From contig CALZHT010000061.1 in assembly GCA_945787445.1 (NCBI GenBank), positions 1 through 48,898 of the forward strand: DNA of 48,898 nucleotides. The letters run 5' to 3'. The stretch's first letter is position 1. Each line of letters begins with the position of its first letter. Of the stretch, positions 1-7,915 are shown one piece after another. This stretch comes from an uncultured Desulfobulbaceae bacterium (lineage in GTDB: Bacteria; Desulfobacterota; Desulfobulbia; Desulfobulbales; CALZHT01). A program made the translations under genes and the position numbers. A model generated the notes under the pieces. The model was given only the letters and a program-made list of their open reading frames with translations, was not told where the DNA came from and did not search any database.

Positions 1-116
1 TATTCCTTGAAAAAGATGGGCATGACAGCCGTGAGCACGATAAGCGCAAACGCCGAATTCGCAACATCATACAGGATCCAGCTCTTCTCTTGCTTTGTAA
101 ATGAAAACGTGGCCAT
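1..116 (-). CDS. UMF1-family MFS transporter, N-terminal fragment cut by window edge
   Basis: Reading the minus strand from an ATG at 116 gives about 38 residues running off the left edge. After a short polar start, the sequence reads SWILYDVANSAFALIVLTAV and then MPIFFKE. The W-x-L-Y-D-x-A-N-S-A-F-A signature followed by a first membrane segment is the N-terminus typical of the UMF1 branch of the major facilitator superfamily (vacuole-effluxer Atg22-like). These are 12-helix inner-membrane transporters of uncertain substrate. Only the first helix is present, so substrate and intactness cannot be judged. No clear Shine-Dalgarno precedes the ATG. The hairpin repeat at 131-195 starts 15 bases upstream of the start codon. 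Confidence 0.75.
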   Translation of the reverse strand, partial: MATFSFTKQEKSWILYDVANSAFALIVLTAVMPIFFKE

Positions 117-130
117 TATGAATCGCTATG

Positions 131-195
131 TAGTTCCCATCTGGAAAGTCGCAGACTTTACAGATGCTGGAACAAGTTGTTTCCATTCGGATACT
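131..195 (+). repeat. 65-bp hairpin repeat R2, left copy
   Basis: A 65-bp stretch that recurs at 48689-48754 with most bases identical. It folds into a hairpin: CATCTG (138-143), AAAGTC (145-150), loop GCA, GACTTT (154-159), CAGATG (161-166). An outer GTTCC (133-137) / GGAAC (169-173) pairing adds to the stem. In the right-hand copy the pair T142-A162 is C-G, a compensating change. It lies between the UMF1 gene and the response regulator and contains no gene. Confidence 0.75.
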
Positions 196-603
196 AAACT
201 AATTATATCTCAACAACCTCTGTCTAAAGACGGTGGGTTTTGAATGAAAAGGACTGAAAGTCCTGATGCGGGTCAAATAGACCCGTTTGTATCGTGCTCG
301 TGCTCGTGCTCGTGCTTGTAATCGAAAAAGAAGCATTACGTGTTTGTGATTACAACCTAATCGCCTAGCACAAAAAAATAAAGAGAAGGTTGATTCCATT
401 CGTAATATCGACCGGGCACGAGAGCAACATGACTGACATAAGGCCCGCGCTGCATGCTTACTGCCTCTCCAATAAGTCGTAAATACATGACGGAGACAAA
501 CTTGTTTTGTTTTTGACTGCAGTTGCATGATATAATTATTTTATTGTAACCGATTATTTTTGCTTGGAAAGAATTATCACTTCTCATTGCCTGTCGGAAA
601 AAT
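196..603. other. Gene-free interval with two small hairpins and a hexamer repeat
   Basis: No convincing gene is seen here. It holds two adjacent short hairpins, GGACT-gaa-AGTCC (251-263) and CGGGTC-aaata-GACCCG (about 269-285), and four tandem CGTGCT hexamers at 293-316. Open frames crossing it are low-complexity (Arg-Ala alternation from the hexamer) and are not credible proteins. The promoter of the receiver gene at 604 is probably in the AT-rich last 80 bases, but no clean -35/-10 pair is evident. Confidence 0.5.
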
Positions 604-1002
604 ATGGCCCATCCTGATACTGCAAAACGAATACTCGTAATAGAAGATGATAATAATATTCGTTTGATCATCAAAATGGTCCTTGAAAAGGAAGGATATG
701 CAGTAGCAGAAGCGTGTGACGGTGAAGAAGGCATTGAGAAATTTCATGAACATCCCGCTGATCTCGTCATAACCGATATCCTCATGCCTCGGAAGGATGG
801 TCTGAACACCATCGACGAATTGCTACATGAATATCCTGATATAAAAATAATTGCCATATCAGGCGGCTGCACCATAGAACCGGAACGGTATCTCACCATC
901 GCCAAAACCCTCGGCGCCCAACAAATACTTCAAAAACCCTTCACTCCTGATACCCTGCTCGAACTCGTAAATCAGGTACTATATTCCAGCAGCAACATCT
1001 AA
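604..1002 (+). CDS. Single-domain response regulator (CheY-like receiver)
   Basis: The 132-residue protein is a lone receiver domain with no output domain. All phosphorylation-site residues are visible: acidic pair D15-D16 after strand 1 (ILVIEDD), phosphoacceptor D58 (VITDILMP), S86 (AISGG) and K111 in QKPF. Such proteins receive phosphate from a histidine kinase and act by protein contact or as a phosphorelay step. No kinase lies next to it. It is followed by a LuxR-type regulator gene 170 bases downstream on the same strand, but the gap argues against tight coupling. The ATG has no strong Shine-Dalgarno. The family assignment is firm; the pathway is unknown. Confidence 0.93.
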   Translation: MAHPDTAKRILVIEDDNNIRLIIKMVLEKEGYAVAEACDGEEGIEKFHEHPADLVITDILMPRKDGLNTIDELLHEYPDIKIIAISGGCTIEPERYLTIAKTLGAQQILQKPFTPDTLLELVNQVLYSSSNI

Positions 1003-1172
1003 GCATTCCTCTATAAAAACGACCAACACTGCAGAATAGTATTGATTTTGTTTTTATCCGGTGTATTTTTCTTAATGTTCTCCACTAAAAAGTTAGAAAG
1101 CTAACAATACCGACCCTAAACTTTGCTGTAAAGGCAGCAAGGTTAATCCAAATAAAGCTGGGAACCCGCGCC

Positions 1173-1829
1173 GTGAGCAAAACAGAAAAATGCATTCATG
1201 TAATCGGCCCGAACATGCTTCAAAACCAGCTTATTGTCACCATGCTTAGCGGAAGAAATACAGAATTTCGTTTTGCATTGGGCAGTAACGCTGAACCACC
1301 ATCTCCTGCTCTTTTTTCCATGAATGGAGATTCTGGTATGCAAAACCTGATTCTTTATGACTGTTTGGGAAAATCCGCCGACCTGATTATGAAAGCCTTG
1401 CAACTGGAATTACAAAGTCTTTTAAGAACAAACAATATTGTGTTGTTTAATCTGCATCCGGACTGCGGTGTCGAGGACTTTGCTCTGAAAATGGGAATCA
1501 GGGGTTTTATTTATGAATCAGATGAATCGGAAGCTGTCCGCAAAGCAGTCGATGCCGTGTTTGCCGGGGAAATTTGGATGTCCCGCAAAAAGATGGCCCA
1601 GCTCTTGCTCGCAAAACCTCAGAAAACCTATGACAATCCCAGGACCCACTTAACTACGAGGGAGACAGAAATCCTCAAACTCGTGGCGCTCGGCAAATCC
1701 AACGCCCAAATTGCCAAAAAGCTCCACATCAGCCTTCACACCGTAAAAACCCACCTGTATAATACCTACAAAAAAATAAATGTTTCCAACCGCACCCTGG
1801 CAGCCAAGTGGGCTTCAAAATATTTATAA
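1173..1829 (+). CDS. CsgD/LuxR-type transcriptional regulator with degenerate receiver
   Basis: The protein has 218 residues. Residues about 158-218 form a LuxR/GerE helix-turn-helix (LTTRETEILKLVALGKSNAQ, then HTVKTHLYNTYKKI). The N-terminal half has receiver-like spacing, but strand 1 reads HVIGPNM with no acidic pair and the usual switch lysine is replaced (GFIYESDE). D63 in ILYDC is the only phosphosite-like Asp. This is the pattern of CsgD/VpsT-like biofilm regulators, which do not depend on classical phosphorylation. The GTG start at 1173 is used because no upstream ATG is in frame. The next genes downstream encode a PEP-CTERM cohesin protein and a giant dockerin protein, so a role in surface or matrix gene control is a reasonable inference. 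Confidence 0.85.
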   Translation: MSKTEKCIHVIGPNMLQNQLIVTMLSGRNTEFRFALGSNAEPPSPALFSMNGDSGMQNLILYDCLGKSADLIMKALQLELQSLLRTNNIVLFNLHPDCGVEDFALKMGIRGFIYESDESEAVRKAVDAVFAGEIWMSRKKMAQLLLAKPQKTYDNPRTHLTTRETEILKLVALGKSNAQIAKKLHISLHTVKTHLYNTYKKINVSNRTLAAKWASKYL

Positions 1830-1948
1830 AAATCATTATCATCCACCCTACCCCACTCAATATTTTGTAAAGTGCTTCTCATTTTCATTCAGCCCAGTTC
1901 TAATACAAAAATATTATAACAAATCTTAGCATCAAATATCTTCTAGCA

Positions 1949-2021
1949 CTTTTTTCCTAGAAATCTCACAAACAATATAAGCCTTAAAAAGGTACTTTCT
2001 TCGTATTCCCTTTTTTCCTAG
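1949..2021 (+). promoter_or_regulatory. Direct repeat of CTTTTTTCCTAG upstream of the cohesin gene
   Basis: The 12-mer CTTTTTTCCTAG occurs at 1949-1960 and again at 2010-2021, spaced 61 bases, about six helical turns. The surrounding 1830-2103 interval is very AT-rich and otherwise featureless. Two same-face sites between a LuxR-type regulator gene and the surface-protein genes could be regulator binding sites, but this is a guess from position and repetition only. Confidence 0.3.
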
Positions 2022-2103
2022 CAAAAAATAATATGCTCAAATCCCTTACTCTATAAACACCAAATAACTATTTACAATAAAATTTTATACATTGGAGGTC
2101 GCC

Positions 2104-2724
2104 ATGAAACAGAGACTCTATGTATTTTTCCTGATTTCCATCTCAACCCTTTTGTTCGCATCAAATTCCCAAGCCATTATCATTGATTTTCAACAGAATA
2201 AGGCTAACCTAATGCTTCATGATTCCTTGGGCGTGGATATTATGGTATCGGAACTTAGTGATGAGACAGTTTCATCCTTTGACCTTTACATTTTATTCGA
2301 TCCTTCTGTCCTCGCTGCAACCAATGTCACCTTCGGACCCTATCTTGGCGAACCCTTTTTTTTCGAGGCACTTACAGACTTCTCCTTGACAACACCGGGA
2401 GTTGTCGACCTTGCCGAGCTTTCCTTGCTATACGACAACGATCTTGCAAACCTGCAGCCCGATTCCTTTGTCCTGGCGTCAGTGTCTTTCGATGCCATTG
2501 GCCTCGGTTCCACTACCCTAGATTTTCGGTTTGATAAGTTCAATGATATCAAGGGGCGTGATGCTGTAATGTTAGCCGTCGATTCAAGTTCGGCAGCTAT
2601 CAACGTCACCGGTCCCGGAACCGGACACTTTTCTACTTTTCGGAAGCGGCATTGCAGGAACCCTGTTTTTTTGCCGAAGAAAAAAATCCTGCCCGCATCC
2701 GCTTTTGGGAACGGCACTTTATAA
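2104..2724 (+). CDS. Cohesin-like secreted PEP-CTERM protein, frame-shifted before its sorting signal
   Basis: The ATG at 2104 has a good GGAGG site 7 bases upstream. Residues 1-25 form a signal peptide ending SNSQA. The mature part has the cohesin/CBM-like beta-sandwich pattern seen in many PEP-CTERM proteins (V-D-I-M-V-S-E-L, then S-S-F-D-L-Y-I-L-F-D-P-S-V-L). The present frame ends in a basic tail without a membrane anchor. The +1 frame from 2612 encodes a textbook PEP-CTERM tail, so one extra base near 2611 (in ACCGGTCCC) has removed it. With the frame restored, the protein would be about 209 residues ending at 2731. Cohesins bind dockerins, and the next gene carries two, so this may be the surface anchor for that protein. 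The break could be a mutation or a sequence error. Confidence 0.8.
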   Translation: MKQRLYVFFLISISTLLFASNSQAIIIDFQQNKANLMLHDSLGVDIMVSELSDETVSSFDLYILFDPSVLAATNVTFGPYLGEPFFFEALTDFSLTTPGVVDLAELSLLYDNDLANLQPDSFVLASVSFDAIGLGSTTLDFRFDKFNDIKGRDAVMLAVDSSSAAINVTGPGTGHFSTFRKRHCRNPVFLPKKKILPASAFGNGTL

Positions 2725-2731
2725 TAACTAA
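2612..2731 (+). other. Out-of-frame PEP-CTERM sorting signal of the cohesin-like gene
   Basis: Read from 2612 in the +1 frame, the DNA gives VPEPDTFLLFGSGIAG, then a hydrophobic stretch TLFF, then CRRKK, and stops at TAA 2729-2731. V-P-E-P, a transmembrane helix and an Arg/Lys cluster are the three parts of the PEP-CTERM signal recognised by exosortases. The upstream gene is in the neighbouring frame, so the signal is lost unless one base is removed around 2611. Confidence 0.85.
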
Positions 2732-2792
2732 TACTTTTTCGCATATTTTATAAACTTGAGTGTGGAGGTCTGTATAAAAAGGGAGGGAGGAG

Positions 2793-5700
2793 ATGAAGAA
2801 GTACACAATCGGTATTGTTTTTCTAATCAGCGTTATCTGGTCCATCTTGCTAACAAGCCCTGTCCGCGGCGCGGCCTGCGATGCTGATGATAGCGGTGCC
2901 ATTGACAGAAATGACATAAGCGCCATTTTCGCTGCACGTAGCACACCTGCCGACAGTCCGGATGATCCAAGGGATGCAAACGGAGATGGGCTGATTACTG
3001 TAAAAGACAGCCTTATTTGCGTGCTGCGATGTGATTTGCCCAGATGTGAGATAGTGGACCAGACGAATGAGCCTCCCATAGCGGTCTGCGATGCTGATGA
3101 TAACGGTGCCATTGACAGAAATGACATAAGCGCCATTTTCGCTGCACGTAACACCCCAGCCGACAGCCCGGATGATCCCAGGGATGCAAACGGAGATGGG
3201 CTGATTACTGTAAAAGACGGCCTTATTTGTGTGCTGCGATGTGATTTGCCCAGATGTAAGATAGTGGTCCAGACGAATGAGCCTCCTATAGCAGATGCAG
3301 GACAGGACCAGAACGTGCTTCTCGGTTCAACGATTAATCTGAACGGCAGCGAAAGTAGTGATCCGGACAGCGGTCCTGCGCCACTGACATATCTCTGGTC
3401 TTTTGCTTCAGTGCCACCTACATCCTCAATAACCAACAGCGATATTGCCAATGCTGATTCCGCCGCTCCCAGCTTCGTCCCCGATGTCATTGGCGCTTAT
3501 GTGTTAACCCTTGAAGTAAGCGACGGCGATCTCTCAGATAGCGATCAAGTTCAAATCATGGTCGAGAGAACCAATGTGGCCCCCAACGCCGACGCCGGCC
3601 CCGATCGAAATGTACTGCTGGGCAACATCGCCCAACTTGACGGCAGCCAAAGCTATGATCCGGACAGTTGGCCCGATCCCTTAAGCTTCCAGTGGACCTT
3701 TTCCTCCCTGCCGCCTGATTGTGTTCTCACTGACAGCAACATACTCAATGCGACGACTCCCTATCCTTATTTTAGCCCCGATGTGACCGGAACCTATCTC
3801 CTTTCCCTTGAGGTGAGCGACGGCGATCTTATTGACACCGATCAAGTGGAAGTGTATGCCCAACCTCATAATGTGCCGCCCAATGCCGATGCCGGGCCGG
3901 ACCAGGAAGTGGAACTTGGAACAATCGTACTGCTGGACGGCAGTGACAGCGAAGACCCCGATAACGGTCCCGGAAGCCTTACTTTTTCCTGGACCATTGT
4001 TTCCCTGCCTTCTGAAAGCACACTTACCCAGGAGAACATCCTGGACGCAGATTCACCTTCGCCATCTTTTACACCCGATGCCGCAGGCACTTATGTCTTT
4101 CTCCTGCAGGTGAGTGACAGCGACCTCAACGATTCTGATCAGGTGATGATTGTCGTTTCCGTACCAAACCATCCTCCTGTTTCTCATGCAGATAATTACG
4201 CAATCGATGAGGACACTACCCTGGTAGATAATGTGCTCGCCAATGACACGGACGAAGACGGTGATGCTCTTAATGCCGTGCTGGTTGCGTCTACAATGCA
4301 CGGCTCACTTTCCTTACAGAGCAATGGCTCATTCAATTACACCCCGGAGCAGAATTATAACGGCACCGATACATTTACCTACAGAGCAAATGACGGCGAA
4401 TTGGAGAGCATTGAAACAATGGTGACCATCACGGTCAACCCGGTTAACGATGAACCGGCGGCAAATGATGATGCATATTCGATGAATGAAGACGGAACGC
4501 TTACCATTAATGCAGGCGCCGGAATTTTGGTAAACGATGCGGACATAGATGGCGATGCACTGACTGCCGCCCTGGTTTCCGATGTAAGCAACGGCACCCT
4601 TACTCTTAGTGCGGACGGCTCGTTTTCCTATACCCCGAATGCTGATTTCAACGGCGCCGACAATTTCACCTATACAGCCACGGACGGCACGCTCACCAGC
4701 AACGAAGCCACAGTGACCATCATGGTAAACCTGGTGAACGATGAACCGGTGGCAAACGATGATGCATATTCAGTTAATGAAGACGGAATGCTTACCATTG
4801 ATGCAGGGGCCGGAATCTTGATAAACGATATAGACATAGACGGCGATGCACTGACTGCCAACCTGGTTTCCGATGTAAGCAACGGCACCCTCACTCTCAA
4901 TGAAGACGGCTCGTTTTCCTATACCCCGCATGCTGATTTCAACGGTGTTGACAGTTTCACCTATACAGCCACGGATGGCACACTCACCAGCAACGAAGCC
5001 ACAGTGACCATCACGGTGGACCCGGTGAACGATGCACCTGTGGCTAATGATGATGCATACAGTGCTAACGAGAATGAAGTACTTACCGTCGAAGCTGCTG
5101 CAGGAGTTCTTATTAACGACACAGATATTGATGGGGATACCTTGAACGCTATCCTTGCATCCACGCCACAGCATGGCACGCTTTCACTCAATGGTGATGG
5201 CTCCTTCACCTACACACCGGACAATGGTTTTCATGGACAGGATTCCTTTACATATACAACCCATGACGGAGCAGCGGCAAGCAACGAAGCCACAGTAATA
5301 ATTACTGTAGCGCCCGCTTCCCTCACCCCACCCGTACTTGATCCTCTGCCGGGCGCCACCATATTCAGCAGTATCCAGGTCTGCGGCACCTCCAGATCTG
5401 ACACAACGGTAAGGATTGAGGGCGGCGTCCGTCCTGTATCCATTGACCTGGATGCCAATACTGAGAGATTCTGTCTTGACGTGCCGCTTCGTTTGAACAC
5501 GGAAAACACGCTGACAGCCTCGGCCATAGACAATTTGACCCCGGCACCCAAACCGGTGGCTTATGCCCAACCTGTACAAATTGTGCACGTGGATCCTTCC
5601 AAGGTCATTATCTCTGAGGTTACTGCGCGGCCCCTTACCACCGAAGAAATCGAAGAACTGGTCGCCAACGGCGTCATCAACTTGGATGATCCGGCGAACT

Positions 5701-6764
5701 TTAATGTTTCCATGTTTACGGTGGTGCTCACCATTGGTTCTCAGCAAGTTACTATCTCCCAACCGGTGGCCGTTTCCAGAACCAGGGGAACCGTAAGTTT
5801 CGGCGGAGGAGGAGGATGGACGAGCATAAGCGGCGGTGGCGGAGGAGGCTTTCCGTCGAGCGGCGGCGGCACGCCCTCCAGAGGAAGTTCCGCGCAACTG
5901 GTTGTAATAACAACCAATGACGGCCAGACTATCCCGGGCGTTATCATCATTGACGGCAGGATTAAAACACTTAAGGAATTCTTCCAGGTAACCATCGCGC
6001 TTTTTAATACGACTGAAATGTTCACCCTGGCCGACATGAATGCCGGTATTGTCTTGCCGACCGGCCTGACGCCGATAAGGGCCGGGATCGGTTCTGACGT
6101 ATCGGATGTAAGTACGGATGGACCTATCGATACTGTTCATATTGGTGTAATCGGCCCGGGCGAGACAGGGATCGGCCAGTTCATTATCCGTGGCGATGAA
6201 GAAGGCACTCATGAAATTAAGGTACGGTTTGCCGGATTTCTCACCGGCGGAGGACTGCCCGAGCCCGTGCCGGTAAGCGGCGCTGCCAGAACCACGGTAG
6301 AGGTTCACGGACCTCCGGAGTTGAGTGTGGTGGTCCGTCATCCCAGCGATCCCAGTGGCCCTGATGTGAGCGAAAATGAAATATATCCCCTGATCGTGGA
6401 AATAACCAACAACTCCCCCTTCCCGGCCCATTATGCAAGCCTGGAGCTTTTTGTCGGCGGCGGGGCGCTCCTGGTGGATGAAAACGGCGACCCCATTCCC
6501 GAATCAGATGTCATTCGCGATTTTGGTCATATCCAACCTGGCCGGACAGTTGCCACCTCTTTCTGGGTCCAATCCCTCCTGGAGGGCGAGATCATCGCCT
6601 GCCAGGCCATTACTGCCGAAAATATAACTCTGACGGTAGATACCGGACCGGACGGCACGGCCTGCAATATTGTTATCCCGCCAGTTTTGTTCCCCTACCG
6701 GAAGATATGCCACCTGCAGTCATCGGCATCAATCCACTCAATCATCAACGCGAAATACCGCTGA
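2793..6764 (+). CDS. Giant dockerin-PKD-cadherin-like surface protein, first of three frame segments
   Basis: The start ATG at 2793 follows GGGAGGAG. A signal peptide (residues 1-27) precedes two tandem type I dockerins (about 29-90 and 99-160, each with two Ca-binding loops such as DANGDGLITVKD). Three PKD domains follow (about 163-455; PPNADAGPDQ-type starts), then four Big_9/cadherin-like repeats (about 460-840; ANDDAY, ndidGD, GSFSYTP motifs) and an Ig-like region. A Gly-rich linker lies near residues 1000-1035, followed by more beta-sandwich sequence. The frame runs into a nonsense tail after about 6690. The proper continuation is in the -1 frame (LPEDMPPAVIGINP), so one base is missing near the CCCC run at 6692-6695. 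The intact gene would span 2793-8871, about 2,025 residues. It probably acts as an adhesin or matrix protein held by a cohesin. Confidence 0.88.
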   Translation: MKKYTIGIVFLISVIWSILLTSPVRGAACDADDSGAIDRNDISAIFAARSTPADSPDDPRDANGDGLITVKDSLICVLRCDLPRCEIVDQTNEPPIAVCDADDNGAIDRNDISAIFAARNTPADSPDDPRDANGDGLITVKDGLICVLRCDLPRCKIVVQTNEPPIADAGQDQNVLLGSTINLNGSESSDPDSGPAPLTYLWSFASVPPTSSITNSDIANADSAAPSFVPDVIGAYVLTLEVSDGDLSDSDQVQIMVERTNVAPNADAGPDRNVLLGNIAQLDGSQSYDPDSWPDPLSFQWTFSSLPPDCVLTDSNILNATTPYPYFSPDVTGTYLLSLEVSDGDLIDTDQVEVYAQPHNVPPNADAGPDQEVELGTIVLLDGSDSEDPDNGPGSLTFSWTIVSLPSESTLTQENILDADSPSPSFTPDAAGTYVFLLQVSDSDLNDSDQVMIVVSVPNHPPVSHADNYAIDEDTTLVDNVLANDTDEDGDALNAVLVASTMHGSLSLQSNGSFNYTPEQNYNGTDTFTYRANDGELESIETMVTITVNPVNDEPAANDDAYSMNEDGTLTINAGAGILVNDADIDGDALTAALVSDVSNGTLTLSADGSFSYTPNADFNGADNFTYTATDGTLTSNEATVTIMVNLVNDEPVANDDAYSVNEDGMLTIDAGAGILINDIDIDGDALTANLVSDVSNGTLTLNEDGSFSYTPHADFNGVDSFTYTATDGTLTSNEATVTITVDPVNDAPVANDDAYSANENEVLTVEAAAGVLINDTDIDGDTLNAILASTPQHGTLSLNGDGSFTYTPDNGFHGQDSFTYTTHDGAAASNEATVIITVAPASLTPPVLDPLPGATIFSSIQVCGTSRSDTTVRIEGGVRPVSIDLDANTERFCLDVPLRLNTENTLTASAIDNLTPAPKPVAYAQPVQIVHVDPSKVIISEVTARPLTTEEIEELVANGVINLDDPANFNVSMFTVVLTIGSQQVTISQPVAVSRTRGTVSFGGGGGWTSISGGGGGGFPSSGGGTPSRGSSAQLVVITTNDGQTIPGVIIIDGRIKTLKEFFQVTIALFNTTEMFTLADMNAGIVLPTGLTPIRAGIGSDVSDVSTDGPIDTVHIGVIGPGETGIGQFIIRGDEEGTHEIKVRFAGFLTGGGLPEPVPVSGAARTTVEVHGPPELSVVVRHPSDPSGPDVSENEIYPLIVEITNNSPFPAHYASLELFVGGGALLVDENGDPIPESDVIRDFGHIQPGRTVATSFWVQSLLEGEIIACQAITAENITLTVDTGPDGTACNIVIPPVLFPYRKICHLQSSASIHSIINAKYR
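2871..3290 (+). repeat. Two 210-bp tandem copies encoding the dockerins
   Basis: Units 2871-3080 and 3081-3290 are nearly identical at the DNA level, differing by scattered single bases. Each encodes one 70-residue dockerin plus linker (TNEPPIA). The exact 210-bp period and low divergence point to a recent in-frame duplication that doubled the number of cohesin-binding modules. Confidence 0.9.
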
Positions 6765-7915
6765 CCTCATCGGTGATAGCAACCCTTTCACCGCAATCTG
6801 CGTGCCTGACAGCAGACACGTGGACGAATGTGCAGACCGCTTTGATCGATCCTTCTGATCCGAGCCGGGGAATACAGGTAATTTCCGCTGATCTTGCCAA
6901 CACGGGCAGCTTTTATCTGGAGGAGTTGGATCCCTTTGGCGAGCCGGTGCGTCATATTCCTGTTGACCTGACTGTAGAACATCCGCCGGCTGGCGGAACC
7001 ACCATTGCCGTCCTGCGTTTAGGCCTCCCTGACCCACTCAGCCAATTTTTCCTGACGCCCAACACTATGTACCGGGTCACACTTGTTGGTGCTGACCAGA
7101 CGCCCGGCAGCGCATTATGCAGCCTGGCCAGCGGCGCGGAGATGGAAAATACATTCCAATGGACCTTTATCACAGAGCAGCCCTGCACCGGTGTTGATGC
7201 GCCGACATCAACCCTTATAAGACCGATAGACGGTTCTAACGAACAGCCACTCAATCAGCAGATCGTGCTACAATTTACCAACCGAATGAATCCCGGAAGC
7301 TTTGCATTCAATCCTTCTGACATCACTGCAAGCACATTTGGCGTGTATGTAAATGGCGTGGTTTCGGCCGGAGAGCTTGTTTCAGGAGACCCGGTTCCAG
7401 GTACCGGTTTGTTTAATGCCTTAAACAATACTTTAACCTATACTCCGGCAACAAACCTGCCCGAGGACAGCGTCATTCATGTGCATCTTACAAGTGGCAT
7501 ACAAGATACCTGCGGCAACGGTTTGCAAACGCCGACCAATGGTGTGCAATTGTTCAGCTTCCAAACAGAGCTTCCCGACACAACAGTACCAGATGTGCTT
7601 TTGGTTAATCCGGTGCCGGCAATAACCAATCTGGATTCAGTCCAGGTAAGCGGTTCTGCGGAACCCAACAGCATTGTGTCGGTAAGCGGTGGCTCACAAA
7701 GTGTCCAAACACCCGCTTCAAGCAGTGGACTGTTCAATATATCCGTGCCGCTTATTCCGAATCAATTGAACAGCTTTGAGGTCATTGCAACTGATGCCTC
7801 GGGCAATATTTCGCCCACAACGACCACGGACATCAACGGCGATCCGCTGGAAGTGCTGCATGACAATACGGAACTGATAGCAACCGTATTGCCGGTGGAT
7901 ACTCTATTTCCGTGA
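6707..7915 (+). CDS. Giant surface protein, second frame segment (Big_5-like domains)
   Basis: This 402-residue frame continues the giant protein after the break near 6692; coding similarity begins a few codons before the ATG at 6707. It contains a bacterial Ig-like Big_5 domain (STLIRPIDG... then LQFTNRMNPGSF... and SVIHVHLTSGIQD) and a further Ig-like module (VPDVLLVNPVPAIT..., FNISVPLIPNQLNSFEVIAT). There is no signal peptide or ribosome-binding site, so it is not an independent gene. It ends in TGA at 7913-7915, where the next segment takes over in the -1 frame. With restored frames it would be roughly residues 1300-1705 of the whole protein. Confidence 0.75.
   Translation: MPPAVIGINPLNHQREIPLTSSVIATLSPQSACLTADTWTNVQTALIDPSDPSRGIQVISADLANTGSFYLEELDPFGEPVRHIPVDLTVEHPPAGGTTIAVLRLGLPDPLSQFFLTPNTMYRVTLVGADQTPGSALCSLASGAEMENTFQWTFITEQPCTGVDAPTSTLIRPIDGSNEQPLNQQIVLQFTNRMNPGSFAFNPSDITASTFGVYVNGVVSAGELVSGDPVPGTGLFNALNNTLTYTPATNLPEDSVIHVHLTSGIQDTCGNGLQTPTNGVQLFSFQTELPDTTVPDVLLVNPVPAITNLDSVQVSGSAEPNSIVSVSGGSQSVQTPASSSGLFNISVPLIPNQLNSFEVIATDASGNISPTTTTDINGDPLEVLHDNTELIATVLPVDTLFP

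Noticed and set aside
1830-2103. Sigma-54 promoter for the PEP-CTERM gene
   Set aside because: PEP-CTERM genes are often sigma-54 controlled, but no TGGC-N8-TGC-type -24/-12 element was found here.
2600-2620. Programmed ribosomal frameshift into the PEP-CTERM tail
   Set aside because: No slippery sequence, stop codon or downstream stem arrangement typical of programmed +1 shifting is visible; mutation or sequence error is simpler.
5184-6431. Long minus-strand open frame opposite the giant surface gene
   Set aside because: It mirrors the codon pattern of the plus-strand repeats, has no ribosome-binding site, and its composition is not protein-like.
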